Shown in pieces: positions 1 through 10,438 of a stretch of 64,000 bases of DNA. Location: the NCBI GenBank assembly GCA_027924585.1, contig BSBM01001719.1, positions 9,048,001 through 9,112,000 of the forward strand, written 5' to 3'. The notes under the pieces were generated by a model. It was not told the DNA's origin. It did not search any database and worked only from the letters and a program-made list of their open reading frames with translations. The translations under genes and the position numbers were made by a program. The stretch's first letter is position 1. Every line of letters starts with the position of its first letter. The DNA comes from Larix kaempferi (Eukaryota > Streptophyta > Pinopsida > Pinales > Pinaceae).

Positions 1-78
1 TAGCAGGAGTAGTCGTAAAAGTATACGGTATGTGTCCACTCCCGATATAAGGAGGATTGTTAACATTAGTGAAAGTGG

Positions 79-491
79 TCATAGGTTGACGTGTAGAAGC
101 ATGTGTAGTATGCTGTGGAATGTGAGCCATATGTTGTAAAGTGTTCCCACTAGGTGCGGTAGTAATGTGAGCCCTATGTGAGCCATATGTTGTAAAGTGT
201 TCCCACCCAAATTCAGAATGTTTGGAGGAATGTATCCTGACCCAGTATTATGTGTGTGAGTAGCAAATGTGGTGCCCCCAGTGAGGGTGGTGCCCCCAGT
301 GGGTGTAGTGTTTCCAACACCCTGACTAGTGCTAGCATGACTACTAGACGTAGTGGAGGTATTAAGTGCGTTCAAACCAGGAATACCATAAGAGAACGGG
401 GTAGTGTTGGTCGTAGGATCTGTGTTCACATGTGACTCTGGAATCCTGTATAGGAAATTATGTGGAATCGAAGGATCGAACGTGTCGTCCT
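79..491 (-). pseudogene. gag: gag N-terminal region of ArgGypsy-0, downstream piece
   Basis: This is an open minus-strand frame entered from the Copia-1 insertion site at 491 and closed by a stop at about 79. The product is low-complexity and rich in Thr, Gly, Ser, Asn and Pro, like the gag leader segments of the other ArgGypsy elements. No capsid domain has been reached yet. The open frame continues in phase with the piece at 7577-7867 once Copia-1 and one GTCCT copy are removed. Past a duplicated tract (121-206) a different frame carries the gag-like composition leftwards, so the stop at 79 is probably a consequence of a frameshifting duplication. Confidence 0.6.
121..206. repeat. 30-bp direct repeat with 56-bp offset inside gag
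   Basis: A 30-bp string starting tgtgagccatatg occurs at 121-150 and again at 177-206. The 56-bp offset is not a multiple of three, so the duplication shifts the gag frame by two bases. This explains why the open frame from the right ends at 79 while another frame stays gag-like to the left. Confidence 0.75.
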
Positions 492-1151
492 TGTTGATGT
501 ATATGTAACTTCGGAATGTATTTCACATATATGTATATTGTATTCCTATAGAGATGGTATTATTCCTCTATAAGGAAGTGTCGTCATTTATATTGTAAGT
601 GTCGTAACTTATACTTGATGGGTTATTAGACCACCTTGTTTGGGGTCGGCCCTGTATAAGTCATGTGGGTCAATGGGTTATTAGACCACCTTGTTTGGGG
701 TCGGCCCTGTATAAGTCATGTGGGTCAAAGGGTTATTAGACCACCCTATTGGGGGTCGGCCCACTCAGCATTATGTTATGTGGTTAAGTTCGAGCCGACA
801 TGAGTTAGGTAAAAAGGCAAGTCAAGTCAAGTATAAATAGAGTGCGGGAGGCACTCTATTTACTCACTCACCTCTCACACATGCTCTCAAGGAGGAGAGG
901 CGCACTTATGGAGGAGGAGGATTGCTGCTAGGTTATGGCTATCTCTATTGGTTGGTTGTATCATTGCTCTATCTATCTCTGAGGAAGTTATTGGGGTTTT
1001 TCACCTTTATGGTTTTCCCCAAGTATATCTTTGTGTCTCTTGTGTGCTTGCATTATTGTCTCCATGATTGATATGCTGTAGATATGCTGTACATGTTGTT
1101 CTCTCAGTTAAGATCCTAGATCATATTGAAGTAAATTCTGAAAATTTAACA
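492..1151 (+). repeat. Copia-1 5' LTR
   Basis: The 660-bp LTR runs from TGTTGATG to TTTAACA. It carries three tandem copies of a GGGTTATTAGACCACC-led unit starting at 620, 675 and 730 (55-bp period). A TATAAATAG box lies at 832-840, followed by a pyrimidine-rich start region. Confidence 0.95.
832..840 (+). promoter_or_regulatory. TATA box of Copia-1 5' LTR
   Basis: TATAAATAG lies in the middle of the LTR, about 30 bp upstream of a C/T-rich stretch, as expected for the U3/R boundary. The same box occurs at 7257-7265 in the 3' LTR and at 63219-63227 in Copia-2. Confidence 0.75.
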
Positions 1152-1163
1152 TGGTATCAGAGC
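1152..1163 (+). other. Copia-1 primer binding site (initiator tRNA-Met)
   Basis: TGGTATCAGAGC immediately follows the 5' LTR. This is the standard plant Copia minus-strand primer site, complementary to the 3' end of initiator tRNA-Met. Confidence 0.9.
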
Positions 1164-1517
1164 TAGCCTGAAAGAAGGCATGATATGGCATGTATGACAC
1201 TTGTTGCACTTACGATGCTAGGGCTTGATATAGCAAAAACCAGTCATCGTAGCACTTTCGCTATAAATCCGTTTTGGCGAATTTTTCGGATCTGAAATTG
1301 TTACCGGCCGAAGCTAAGATCTCCAGGTATCTTGTGTCCAAAGGAAAACCTCTAATTCGTTTTACTTTGTGATTTATGATCTGTACAATATAGGGTTTCT
1401 GCCTCTTCCAGATCTGAGTCAAAATCAGGTGACCTTGGGAAAAAGGTCATATCTTGGGATAGGAAACTCCAAATGAAATTTCGTAAAAAGTGACAGGTAG
1501 TAAACAGTCTGCACTAC

Positions 1518-1868
1518 CTCAGAAAACTTTTTCAGAGGCCGAAGTTGAACCAGTGACACGTGGCACGCCGTACAAGTTCGCTTTCATGTATTTTCCCAAA
1601 ACAGGTCACGTTGCGACATTTGGCATAACTCTCTCTCAGAGAGTCCAATTGAGGTCAGACCTGTCAGGATGGAAAGGTAACAGGCCGAGATATCTCAGAA
1701 AACGTTTTCAGAGGCCGAAGTTTAAACAGTGACACGTGGCACGCCGTACAAGTTCGCTCTCTTGTTTTATCCCAAAACAGGCCACGTTGCGACATTTGGC
1801 ATATCTCTCTCTCAGAGAATCCAATTGAGGTCAGACCTGTCAGGATAGAAAGATAACAGGTCAGGCTA
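1518..1868 (+). repeat. 176-bp tandem duplication in the Copia-1 leader
   Basis: A unit beginning ctcagaaaac, containing the tract cagaggccgaag and a gacacgtggcacgccgtac segment, is repeated at 1518 and 1694. A homologous tract begins in Copia-2 at about 63899. Short open frames across it are by-products of the repeat. Confidence 0.8.
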
Positions 1869-4363
1869 TCTCAAGAACCATTTTTCAGACCCTGTGGATC
1901 AAAAATTTTGGAGTTACACTAGAAACAATCAGGTACATATTTCTGTCAAAACAGAATTATTTTTTGGTACCTTCATTCATGGCTTCCGGAATTTAGGGCT
2001 TTGGAGAAAGTTGGAATTTTTGTAATCGGAGACCACGGCTGGATGCTACTCATCAAAATAGAAATTTAGAGACCAAGATCAGAATTTTTGGTTGGGTAGA
2101 AGGCCGAGCTTGATTAGACCCTAGTTCGGGACTTTGATCAGAAAAGTGGAAAATTAGGGCTTCTGTAAAAATGGGAATTTTTGAAATCTGTGACCACGGC
2201 TGGAAGCTCCTCAGAAAAATAGAAGCTTCTAGATTTGGATCAAACCTTTTGATTGGTCAGAAGAGTGGTCTTCATCAAACCCCAGTTCAGGGTCACACCC
2301 AGTGAATCCAGAAGTTTCAAAGGCAAAATTGAGAAGTGAAACTTTGTAGTTTTCAAATTCTGAATATACCAGTTTGATCAGTTCATCAAGGCGCATATTC
2401 CTATCCTTTCGGAAGTTTGAAATTCAAAGTTTGAATTTTTGGGGTTTCTCTGACAAACCCATATCCAGCTCCAGGTTCAGTTCTTGCAAATCAAGTGGAT
2501 TGGGTTAATCCTAGAAGAAGATGGATTGGTCACCTGCATAAGTGAAGAAGTTCCTGTTTCAGAGGGAGATGAGGCTAAGGCCTTATATAAGAAGATTACA
2601 AGCGATCTCGACAGGTATGACTCATCGAGGTATGTTTCGATATTTGTCCATGATTAAGTTTATGGTATGTTTGTCTTCATGTTATTACGGTTAGTACAAT
2701 TTTGATTTTTGATTTGTCGTATCACCTTAACAAAATTATGAATGCATAATAGAAGATATTCATTGGTTAGGGTGTTGACACTTATGATTGTACTAATGCA
2801 TTATGATGTTGTATGAGGTTTATGTTGTCTACTAACATGAAAGGTACACCAAGAAAGACAAATCATGTTCTGGTCCAAGAACATATGGTCATGATAACAT
2901 GAGGACAAAGATTCATCCATTGTCATGGATCTCATAGAAGATCCATTTACGAGGTATGTATAACTTGGTTTTGTAATGGATAACATATGAGACATGCAGG
3001 TTACTAGCACAAGTCACTGAAGAGAAACAAAAGACATTATGCGGGTATGTTAGACATAAACTAGCTAGCATGCTAATCCAGGTATGTTTTTCCTATATCA
3101 AGCTAGAATCCTACCTTGGGTTAGGATTTTATACTATTGTTGATAATGATTATTCATGAAGTCATAGGTTTGAATAATCATGGTTGTATGCATATTATGT
3201 TTCTTACCATAATTGATGATATGACTAACCAGAAGAATCATGATGGTATAGATTTGAATAATCACAGGTTTTATGCATTTTATATCTCTTATCTTGATTG
3301 ATGATTCAACTAACCTGAAGAGTCATAGGCTTGAGTAATTACAGGTTTAGACATGTTATGTTTCTTATGATTTGACTAACCATAAGAATCCTTGAATGCT
3401 AATGCTTATTATTTCTGTTTGAAATGATCATGACTATACATGCTTGAGATTATTGTGTTTTAATAGTATATTAATGAATGTATGATTTCATATGAGATCA
3501 CAAGGATCATGATACTAATAAGCATGCATAGGAACCAAGGATGAATATGAGTTCAAGAACAGGTAATCCAGGAAGCAAAGATCAAGAGGGAGCACACTCC
3601 AATTGTTCCTGCAAAGAAAGCAAAGGAGCACACTTCAGTAGCTTCTGCAAGGAGCATATATTCAAAGGGAGTTGAACATCTTTCTACAAAGGTGTAGAAG
3701 AAGCTACTTCAGATTATGACTCCAGTATCTCCCGCAAAGAAGCAAAGACTCAGAGGGAGTCCACCCAATGAACAAACAAAGATAAGTATTTTAATTATCA
3801 TTTCTTACATATGTGTTTGTTTAATTAAAATTGTTCAATGATGTATATGCTCATGTTCCTAGACTTAGGATATGTATTGTGCATATTAGAATAGTTGCAT
3901 TAATGAATAGTATACTACTAATATACATGGGTAAGTAGCCTATGGCACTGTACAACATTCCATTGCTACTTATCTAGAATGAAACCTCTTTGCTGACATG
4001 TTGGGAGTTGTGCACACTCTTAACAATGTTCTGGTAGATATTGGAAGGCATCTAGAAAGTTACGGGATATGGATAAATGTTGTATTGAAGCATTGGCTAA
4101 GATAATTGCATGACTGTATGGCATATTTCTTTATGTGTAAGAATTTGTTCTGAAAACTATAAGATGTTTTCTAATCATGCAATTTAACTTGTTGTGTAGG
4201 AAAGATCATATGCCATCTCCTACAAAAGGACTACAACATTTGTTCCAGCAAGAAAGATATCTATTGAAGATATTGAAGTTCCCAGGATCTGGGATGAAGA
4301 AATGGAATGCCATGATCCGTAGATCATGAAGAAGATGTTTGGGATGCAGTCCCAAGACCTGAC
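1869..4363 (+). other. Copia-1 internal region without a recognisable coding domain
   Basis: This stretch of about 2.5 kb stands where gag, protease, integrase and most of RT should be, but I recognise none of them. From about 2590 to 4200 it is AT-rich and has several GTATGT/GTAAG-like and TTACAG/TGTGTAG-like sequences, with short interrupted frames (for example 3580-3790, rich in Lys, Ala and Pro). It could be heavily decayed pol, a replaced segment or a captured transcript. The sequence alone does not decide. Confidence 0.5.
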
Positions 4364-4530
4364 ATGGAGTCATATGTATGCAGATTGAAGAAAGCCTTGT
4401 ATGGCTTGAAGCAAGCTCCCAGAACTTGGTATGGTGAAGATAGATTGATTGCCGACACGCAGCGGAATCTTACTACCGAGTTCGAGATGAAGAACTTGGG
4501 GATGATGCACTATTTGTTTTTGGCATGGAG
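4364..4530 (+). pseudogene. pol: Copia-1 reverse transcriptase remnant lacking the catalytic core
   Basis: The frame contains the conserved Copia RT segment ending GLKQAPRTWY and then jumps directly to the conserved tail around GMMHY. The intervening tract, which in this family carries the YVDD catalytic motif, is missing (about 50 residues by comparison with the usual spacing). A further small frameshift near 4515-4530 moves the reading into the RNase H frame. No RT activity is possible from this copy. Confidence 0.85.
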
Positions 4531-5373
4531 GTGTGGCAAAGTGCAGATAGAATCTTCCTTGGACAAGGGAAGTATGCAGTAGAGATCCCAAAGAGGTTCG
4601 AGATGATGGATTGCAAGGCCATGGCCACACCTATGGCATCGAATCTGAAGCTTCTATGTGATGCTTCATCTGAGTCAGTTGATGTCTCTATGTATCGTCA
4701 GATGATTGGGTCCTTGATGTACCTGACGAACACGAGACCAGACATTTGCTTTGCTGTGAACACATTGAGCCAGTTCCTGACGGATCCGAGAAGTGTTCAC
4801 CTGGTTACTGTAAAGCATGTTCTAAGGTACCTAAAGGGTACAGTGGATTATGGGCTCAGGTATGAGGCGAATCAAAAGTTTAACCTGGAAGGTTATGTTG
4901 ATTCAGATTGGGCTGGCAGTGCTGCAGACAGGAAGAGCACATCTGGGTGCTGCTTCAGTATGGGATCAGGTGTGATCTCTTGGTTTAGCAGGAAGCAGTC
5001 CTGCGTAGCACTGAGTACAGCTGAGGCAGAGTATGTTGCAGCCTGTTCAGCTAGTTGTGAGGCAGTATGGCTACGAAAGCTACTGTCTGAGTTATTTGAT
5101 CTCCCGTTGGAGGCTACTGGTATCTTCTGTGATAACCAGAGTTGTGTGAAGCTGTCCGAGAACCCAGTGTTTCATGACAGGTCGAAACACATAGAGATCA
5201 AATATCACTATATCAGGGATATGGTGCAGAGAGGAGTTGTGAAGCTCCTGTATGTTGCGACGGACGAGCAGATTGCAGATGTGCTGACGAAGCCACTAGC
5301 CAGGGTGAAGTTCGAGTACTTCAGAGAGAGGCTTGGCGTGCTTCAGATCAAGGATACTTCGAGGAAGAAGTGA
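4525..5373 (+). pseudogene. pol: Copia-1 RT C-terminus plus RNase H domain (open frame, 282 codons)
   Basis: An uninterrupted frame gives the thumb/connection of Copia RT, including the YRQMIGSLMYLTNTRPDI-type block. The Copia RNase H follows: the VDSDWAGS motif with the first catalytic Asp, KSTSGCCF, ALSTAEAEYVA with the catalytic Glu, the IFCDNQS Asp, and the HIEIKYHYIRD and ADVLTKPLA motifs near the end. RNase H degrades the RNA of the RNA:DNA hybrid during reverse transcription. It is the only intact domain in this element and has no start of its own outside the normal polyprotein, so it is marked as part of a broken pol. Confidence 0.9.
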
Positions 5374-5499
5374 TGGACACATTTGCTGAAGCCATTCCAA
5401 GCATGTTGGAAGGAGGATCCTTCACATGGCTGTGGATGTAAGCGCTGGATGATGAGCATCAGGATGATGTTCTGGTTTCTGCTTGGATATGATCAGTTG

Positions 5500-5965
5500 G
5501 ATCATTTTATGTATGTATGTATGCATCATGTTGGATGCTTGGACCATGTATCTGTATATGTATCAGGTGGATACATTGTATGATCAGGTGGATCATGTAT
5601 GGTGATATGTATCATGTATTTGTATTTGTATCAGGTGGATACATTGATGATCAGGAGGATCATGTATGATGATATGTATCAGGTAGATACTTGGTATGCA
5701 TCAGGTAGATGCATTGATGATCAGGAGGATCATGTATGATGATATGTATCATGTATTTGTATCAGGTGGATACATTGATGATCAGGAGGATCATGTATGA
5801 TACTTGGTATGCATCAGGTAGATGCATTGATGATCAGGTGGATCATGCAGCAGGATGTTGCAGTGATGATCAGGATGATCATAGATGACGAGCTTCAGGA
5901 TGTTGTTCCAGATGACATGCAGCAGGACGTTGCAGTGATGATGATCAGGATGATCATGGATACAT
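5500..5965 (+). repeat. Copia-1 3' non-coding tandem array of GATCAGG/GTATCAGG units
   Basis: There are many degenerate copies of short units such as atgatcaggaggatcatgta and tatcaggtggatacat, with period switching. The array lies directly downstream of the pol frame. Confidence 0.8.
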
Positions 5966-6019
5966 CAGGATGATGTATGGTGAGTATCAGGTTGATACTC
6001 TATGGCCGTGGATCAGGTT

Positions 6020-6640
6020 GTGCAGATGAGCATGTAATTCGTTGCCCTGGGAGACTTGCAGATGGTCTTTCGAGGTTTTGCCTATGGCATGTAATTCGGT
6101 GCCCTGGGACATCTGGCAAATGCTCTTTCGAGGTTTTGCTCTGGGAGGACATGTAATTCGTTGCCCTGGGAGATCTGCAGATAGTCTTTCGAGGTTTTTC
6201 CTATGGCATATAATAGCGCCCTGGGATATCTGGCAGATGCTCTTGCGAGGTTTTGTCCTATGGCATGTAATTCGTTTCCCTGGGAGATCCGATAGGTTGG
6301 GCTGTGTGCCCGTAATCAGTCCTGGGATGCTCTTGCGAGGTTTTGCCATGACCACATGTAATTCGTTGCCCTGGGAGATTTCAGGTCGGAGTTGTGTACC
6401 CATAACATCCTGAGATGCTCTTGTGAGGTTTTGTGGTGGACCACATGTAATTTGTGCCCTGGGAGATTTCAGGTCGGAGTTGTGTACCCGTAACATCCTG
6501 AGATGCTCTTGCGAGGTTTTGTGGTGGGGTCACATGTAATAGCGCCCTGGGAGATCCTACAGGTCGGAGTTGTGTACCCGTAACATCCTGGGATGCTCTT
6601 TCGAGGTTTTGTGACGCACGTAATAAGTCCTGAGGATTCC
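6020..6640 (+). repeat. Copia-1 second 3' tandem array (about 60-100 bp units)
   Basis: About nine degenerate units share catgtaattcgttgccctgg, a gagat..cag segment and ctcttgcgaggttttg. The open frames seen on both strands here come from the repeat composition and have no recognisable domain. Confidence 0.8.
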
Positions 6641-6859
6641 ACAGTATGGCCAGTGATGACGAAGACCTGCAGGTGGTGGGCCTACATCTAGTATGAAAAA
6701 GGACTGGCTCTGTAGAACTTCCTATGACGAGTAGATTCAGAGATTGATTGAGATAGCAGCAGCAGTGACGATGATGATGACTCGATGACGATTATCCAGT
6801 GACGATGATCCAGAGAAGATGACTTGTGCTAGAAGAACTGTGCTGAGAAATACCTTCCT

Positions 6860-6872
6860 AGTTAAGAGGGAG
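6860..6872 (+). other. Copia-1 polypurine tract
   Basis: AGTTAAGAGGGAG immediately precedes the 3' LTR and is the expected plus-strand primer tract. The stretch 6641-6859 between the repeat array and this site holds no recognisable feature. Confidence 0.75.
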
Positions 6873-7576
6873 TGTTGATGTATATGTAACTTCGGAATGT
6901 ATTTCACATATATGTATATTGTATTCCTATAGAGATGGTATTATTCCTCTATAAGGAAGTGTCGTCATTTATATTGTAAGTGTCGTAACTTATACTTGAT
7001 GGGTTATTAGACCACCTTGTTTGGGGTCGGCCCTGTATAAGTCATGTGGGTCAATGGGTTATTAGACCACCTTGTTTGGGGTCGGCCCTGTATAAGTCAT
7101 GTGGGTCAAAGGGTTATTAGACCACCCTATTGGGGGTCGGCCATGTGGGTCAAAGGGTTATTAGACCACCCTATTGGGGGTCGGCCCACTCAGCATTATG
7201 TTATGTGGTTAAGTTCGAGCCGACATGAGTTAGGTAAAAAGGCAAGTCAAGTCAAGTATAAATAGAGTGCGGGAGGCACTCTATTTACTCACTCACCTCT
7301 CACACATGCTCTCAAGGAGGAGAGGCGCACTTATGGAGGAGGAGGATTGCTGCTAGGTTATGGCTATCTCTATTGGTTGGTTGTATCATTGCTCTATCTA
7401 TCTCTGAGGAAGTTATTGGGGTTTTTCACCTTTATGGTTTTCCCCAAGTATATCTTTGTGTCTCTTGTGTGCTTGCATTATTGTCTCCATGATTGATATG
7501 CTGTAGATATGCTGTACATGTTGTTCTCTCAGTTAAGATCCTAGATCATATTGAAGTAAATTCTGAAAATTTAACA
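6873..7576 (+). repeat. Copia-1 3' LTR
   Basis: This 704-bp LTR matches the 5' LTR along its length apart from one extra short (44-bp) unit. The tandem units start at 7001, 7056, 7111 and 7155. The TATA box is at 7257-7265. It is followed by the target duplication GTCCT. Confidence 0.95.
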
Positions 7577-7867
7577 GTCCTCGGGTGGATCCATACCAAA
7601 CAAATTAGGTTGGGTCTCGAGTGGATCACCCCCCCACGCCTCTCTAGGAGTAGGGGTTTCTAAAGTGTGTTCGACTCTACCCAAATGAGTTGTAGGGATT
7701 TCTCTCGTGCTATAACGTGCAGTCATGAAGTCGGTGCGATACGCTTTGTAAGAATCCGAAGACTCAGAGAGGGCCTTTTGGCCTCCCTTACTAACACGAC
7801 GTGTAAGCTCGGCGACCGGTAAACCATCCAACCGATGAGACCGGCAGAGGGTTGGACCTTGTGCCAT
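7577..7867 (-). pseudogene. gag: gag N-terminus of ArgGypsy-0, upstream piece
   Basis: The frame starts at an ATG (7865-7867) and runs to the Copia-1 junction. An SHRLDG motif near the start corresponds in position to the SRRL(R/Q)G motif near the gag start of the two other ArgGypsy elements. The rest is charged and rich in Thr and Pro. It joins in frame with 79-491 after removal of Copia-1 and one GTCCT. Confidence 0.6.
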
Positions 7868-9439
7868 GGTATCTCCAGAGAGACAATAAAATCAAAGTGT
7901 CCCCTAACGGCCAAACTATTGACCAAAAACAGAAAATCAAGAGCACACACCTAGAAAAACTACAACCAAATGCATACAAACAGAGTGGCTAAATGAGCTC
8001 CCGACACTACAGCCGGTATGTCTCGCCTAGGAGAGGCTTGAGACTCCCAAACTATAGCCAGAGATAACAAAATCAGTTATAAATGCCACCAGACTTCATT
8101 GCATGCACAGGGTCAAGTCCCTATACAACAGGAAACTGTGCCGTCCGACCTCTATTTGACCCAGGACAAACGCAGTATAACCACTACGAGTGCCCTATGA
8201 GATACCTAGGTAAGGCAACTAAGGTCACCGAAATATAACCAATTCTTAGGGGGATAGTTTGTGGGATCCGTTGTATGGGCAGGGTAGCTAAGCCCGAAGC
8301 ACAAGAGGACGAACCTCCGGTACCCCCAGATACGAACAAATCCTGGAAATATCTCCCACGTTCAGCTGGTATTGGAGGGCTATCTCTGCAACCAACCTCC
8401 CGTGACCTCGTGCTTAACTTTGGTCTTAATAGAGCTTCCCGAGAACACTGATCTATATAATGGATTTCAGCACTCCCTGGTAAGACACATAATGTTTCGT
8501 CTAGTGTTCTTGGATTTTTAACTCACAATGATCTATTCCAAGACTCTAAACCTATACTAGTTGGTGTACCCTATAAAAGAAAAATCATCACTAATCGATT
8601 TTAAATTAACCATTAATTTTAATGGTTGTGGTTACTCAAAGGGTATGGTCGTGAAATTGATGATGTATATGACTCAATAGTATGCACAATCGTCAAACAC
8701 TAGAAACAATGCTACTAGAATGAAAAGAAAATCCAACGGTTTTGAAATAAAATGAAACTCTTTTAAATTTCCAATTCACAAGCAAATACTAAATGAAAGC
8801 ACAAGCACTTAGATGCAAAATGCAGTACATAAAAGCAATTTTTTTTTGTATTTTCACTCATAAGCAAAAGGACAATGCAAAACTATGTTTTTTAATTTTT
8901 CAATATAATGGAATGAAAAATGCAAGCGAAATCTACCTATTTGGTTAAAGAAATGTAGAGCAGATCACTAAGACAACCCAACACATCCCAAATAGTGAGA
9001 CTCAGCCAATGTAATGAGCTAGAAAATAAAAAATGGTGATAAACTAACAAGACTCAAAACAAAGAGAAAGAAGAGTTTATGGTCACAAACAAGGCATGGA
9101 ATAGTCAGGAACAAGGCCAAATAAGACTCAGGAACACTCAAAACCAATCCAGCAACAACCCAAGGCCATAAACCAATCAATCCCAGAGTTGTACGCTAGT
9201 GTCAAAGAAAAAATTGCGGGTACCTGCGGGCTATAGTGCAGATAGAGGCGAGTAGCTGCGGGAAAAACTAGGCTCACCCGCGTATAGGGAAAAGAAAATT
9301 AGCAAACAAAGAGCCCAATGACCCAGAAAAATCATGTTTTCTATAGTGTATCCCAACGGCCAATCAATGACACAGAGACTCGACACACAATGACTCTAAA
9401 TAAGGACAAATGCCCAAAAATCCCCCAAAATGGATGTAT
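7868..9439 (-). other. Untranslated leader of ArgGypsy-0
   Basis: There are about 1.6 kb between the PBS and the gag start, with no domain. It is AT-rich at 8560-9150. It carries a GC-richer patch with repeated CTGCGGG/CCCGC strings at about 9205-9290, next to the PBS, at the same relative place as the CpG-rich arrays of the related elements. Like their leaders, its middle (about 8000-8470) is less AT-rich than the rest. Confidence 0.6.
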
Positions 9440-9457
9440 TCCCTAGTGGAGTCGCCA
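9440..9457 (-). other. ArgGypsy-0 primer binding site (tRNA-Arg type)
   Basis: The minus strand reads TGGCGACTCCACTAGGGA, four bases inside the LTR end. TGGCGACTCC-type sites are known from Tat/Ogre-type plant Gypsy elements and are complementary to a tRNA-Arg 3' end. The same core occurs at 45686-45700 and 48553-48568. Confidence 0.8.
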
Positions 9458-9461
9458 TTTC

Positions 9462-10422
9462 TGTTACGGAGAAAAATTCCTATGGCTTGGGGCAGACCAC
9501 AACAGACAATTGACTACCAGAACATGACTCAATTCCTAATGCAATGCTATATAAATGACAATGCTAATAAAATAGAGAAAAGACCAACCTTCAACTGGAT
9601 GTTTGAAGTAGATCCCCATTGAGATTTCAACCACTACACTTGAACCTGCAAATTAGCCTCAACAACAAATACAAGCAAGTGCATATAACATGTGAAAGAC
9701 ATTAGCATAATCAATAGCATGATCCATGATACTATAAGCAAATATATCCCAATGTAATTAAACAATATTCACAATATCAATTTGGACGAGAAAATGAGTA
9801 TTTCCATTAATAAATAACAAGAAGTACAATATACGATCTCTTGCCGACAACCAATTTGAACCAAGAACTGGCTCTCTCCACTTGTGCCTCCACCACTTCA
9901 ATCCTCCATGGAATGGCAAACTCAAACTATGAAAGGAGTTTGGAAGGTGAACATAAGGAGTTCACAACAACAAGGATCAATGAGTGTAGACTCAAGACAC
10001 GGAAAAAATCCACTAGAGTTATCTTGCTTTCTCTTTCTCCTCCCTTCCATATGCCATAAGAGCTCAATATATAGCCTTCCAAAGGTAAGTGAAAGGACAC
10101 ATCGATGCGTTTCGGGGAAAAAAGAGGGCCAAAGGTCACCCTAAGGCCGCTTTTTGGGAGTAAAAAGTAATTTATTAGTGATTTTTACCATTTTACTTGG
10201 CACCCACGGGCTATAGTGGTACAACTCGTGTGTACGTTGGCTAAAGTATAACACCTAGCATACAGGAAGAAAAATAGGGAAATAGTATGTTTCTGGAGGA
10301 CATAAAATGAGTCCGAGTCAATGAAATGGATCTTGAAGGCCAAAGAGTGCTGATACGCACAAGGTGGAAAATTACGTTGTAACAACTATTATACGAAAAG
10401 GCCATTTCCAAGTTTAATAACA
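9462..10422 (-). repeat. ArgGypsy-0 5' LTR
   Basis: On the minus strand it begins TGTTATTAAACTTGG and ends TCCGTAACA, 961 bp. A TATATATTG-type TATA candidate lies at about 10066-10075. The left boundary is fixed by the adjacent PBS. The right boundary at 10422 is inferred from the TGTTA/TAACA termini, because no partner LTR is in the window. Short open frames inside are not conserved. Confidence 0.65.
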
Positions 10423-10438
10423 TTTAAGGGTGTTTGAA

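Larger units (their letters stand above)
492..7576 (+). mobile_element. Copia-1: complete but coding-defective Ty1/Copia LTR retrotransposon
   Basis: The element has two LTRs (492-1151 and 6873-7576), both starting TGTTGATG and ending TTTAACA. An initiator-Met PBS follows the 5' LTR directly and a purine tract precedes the 3' LTR. The 5-bp target duplication GTCCT lies at 487-491 and 7577-7581. Only a fragment of RT and an intact RNase H are recognisable. Gag, protease, integrase and the RT catalytic core are absent or unrecognisable. By eye the two LTRs are the same except for one extra 44-bp repeat unit in the 3' copy, so the insertion is young. It sits in the gag frame of ArgGypsy-0. Confidence 0.95.
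1..10422 (-). mobile_element. ArgGypsy-0: Ty3/Gypsy element with tRNA-Arg-type PBS, 5' part only, split by Copia-1
   Basis: The minus strand reads 5' LTR (9462-10422), primer binding site (9440-9457), a long untranslated leader and then the start of a gag-like frame (7867 down to 79). The frame is interrupted by Copia-1 at 492-7576. The rest of gag, pol and the 3' LTR lie beyond the left edge of the window. The layout (tRNA-Arg-type PBS, about 1.6-kb leader, Pro/Thr/Ser/Gly-rich gag start) matches the two related elements at 26602-49300 and 33968-46411. Family membership is inferred from this layout, because no pol domain is visible here. Confidence 0.75.

Noticed and set aside
1490-1732. 80-codon plus-strand frame in the Copia-1 leader
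   Set aside because: It spans the 176-bp tandem duplication and has no gag-like motif.
5987-6496. Minus-strand open frame of 169 codons and a plus-strand partner at 6042-6413
   Set aside because: Both lie entirely inside the Copia-1 tandem array; the repeated peptide simply mirrors the repeat unit.
5500-6640. CRISPR-like spaced repeats
   Set aside because: Units are degenerate, of variable length, without unique spacers, and lie inside a plant retrotransposon.
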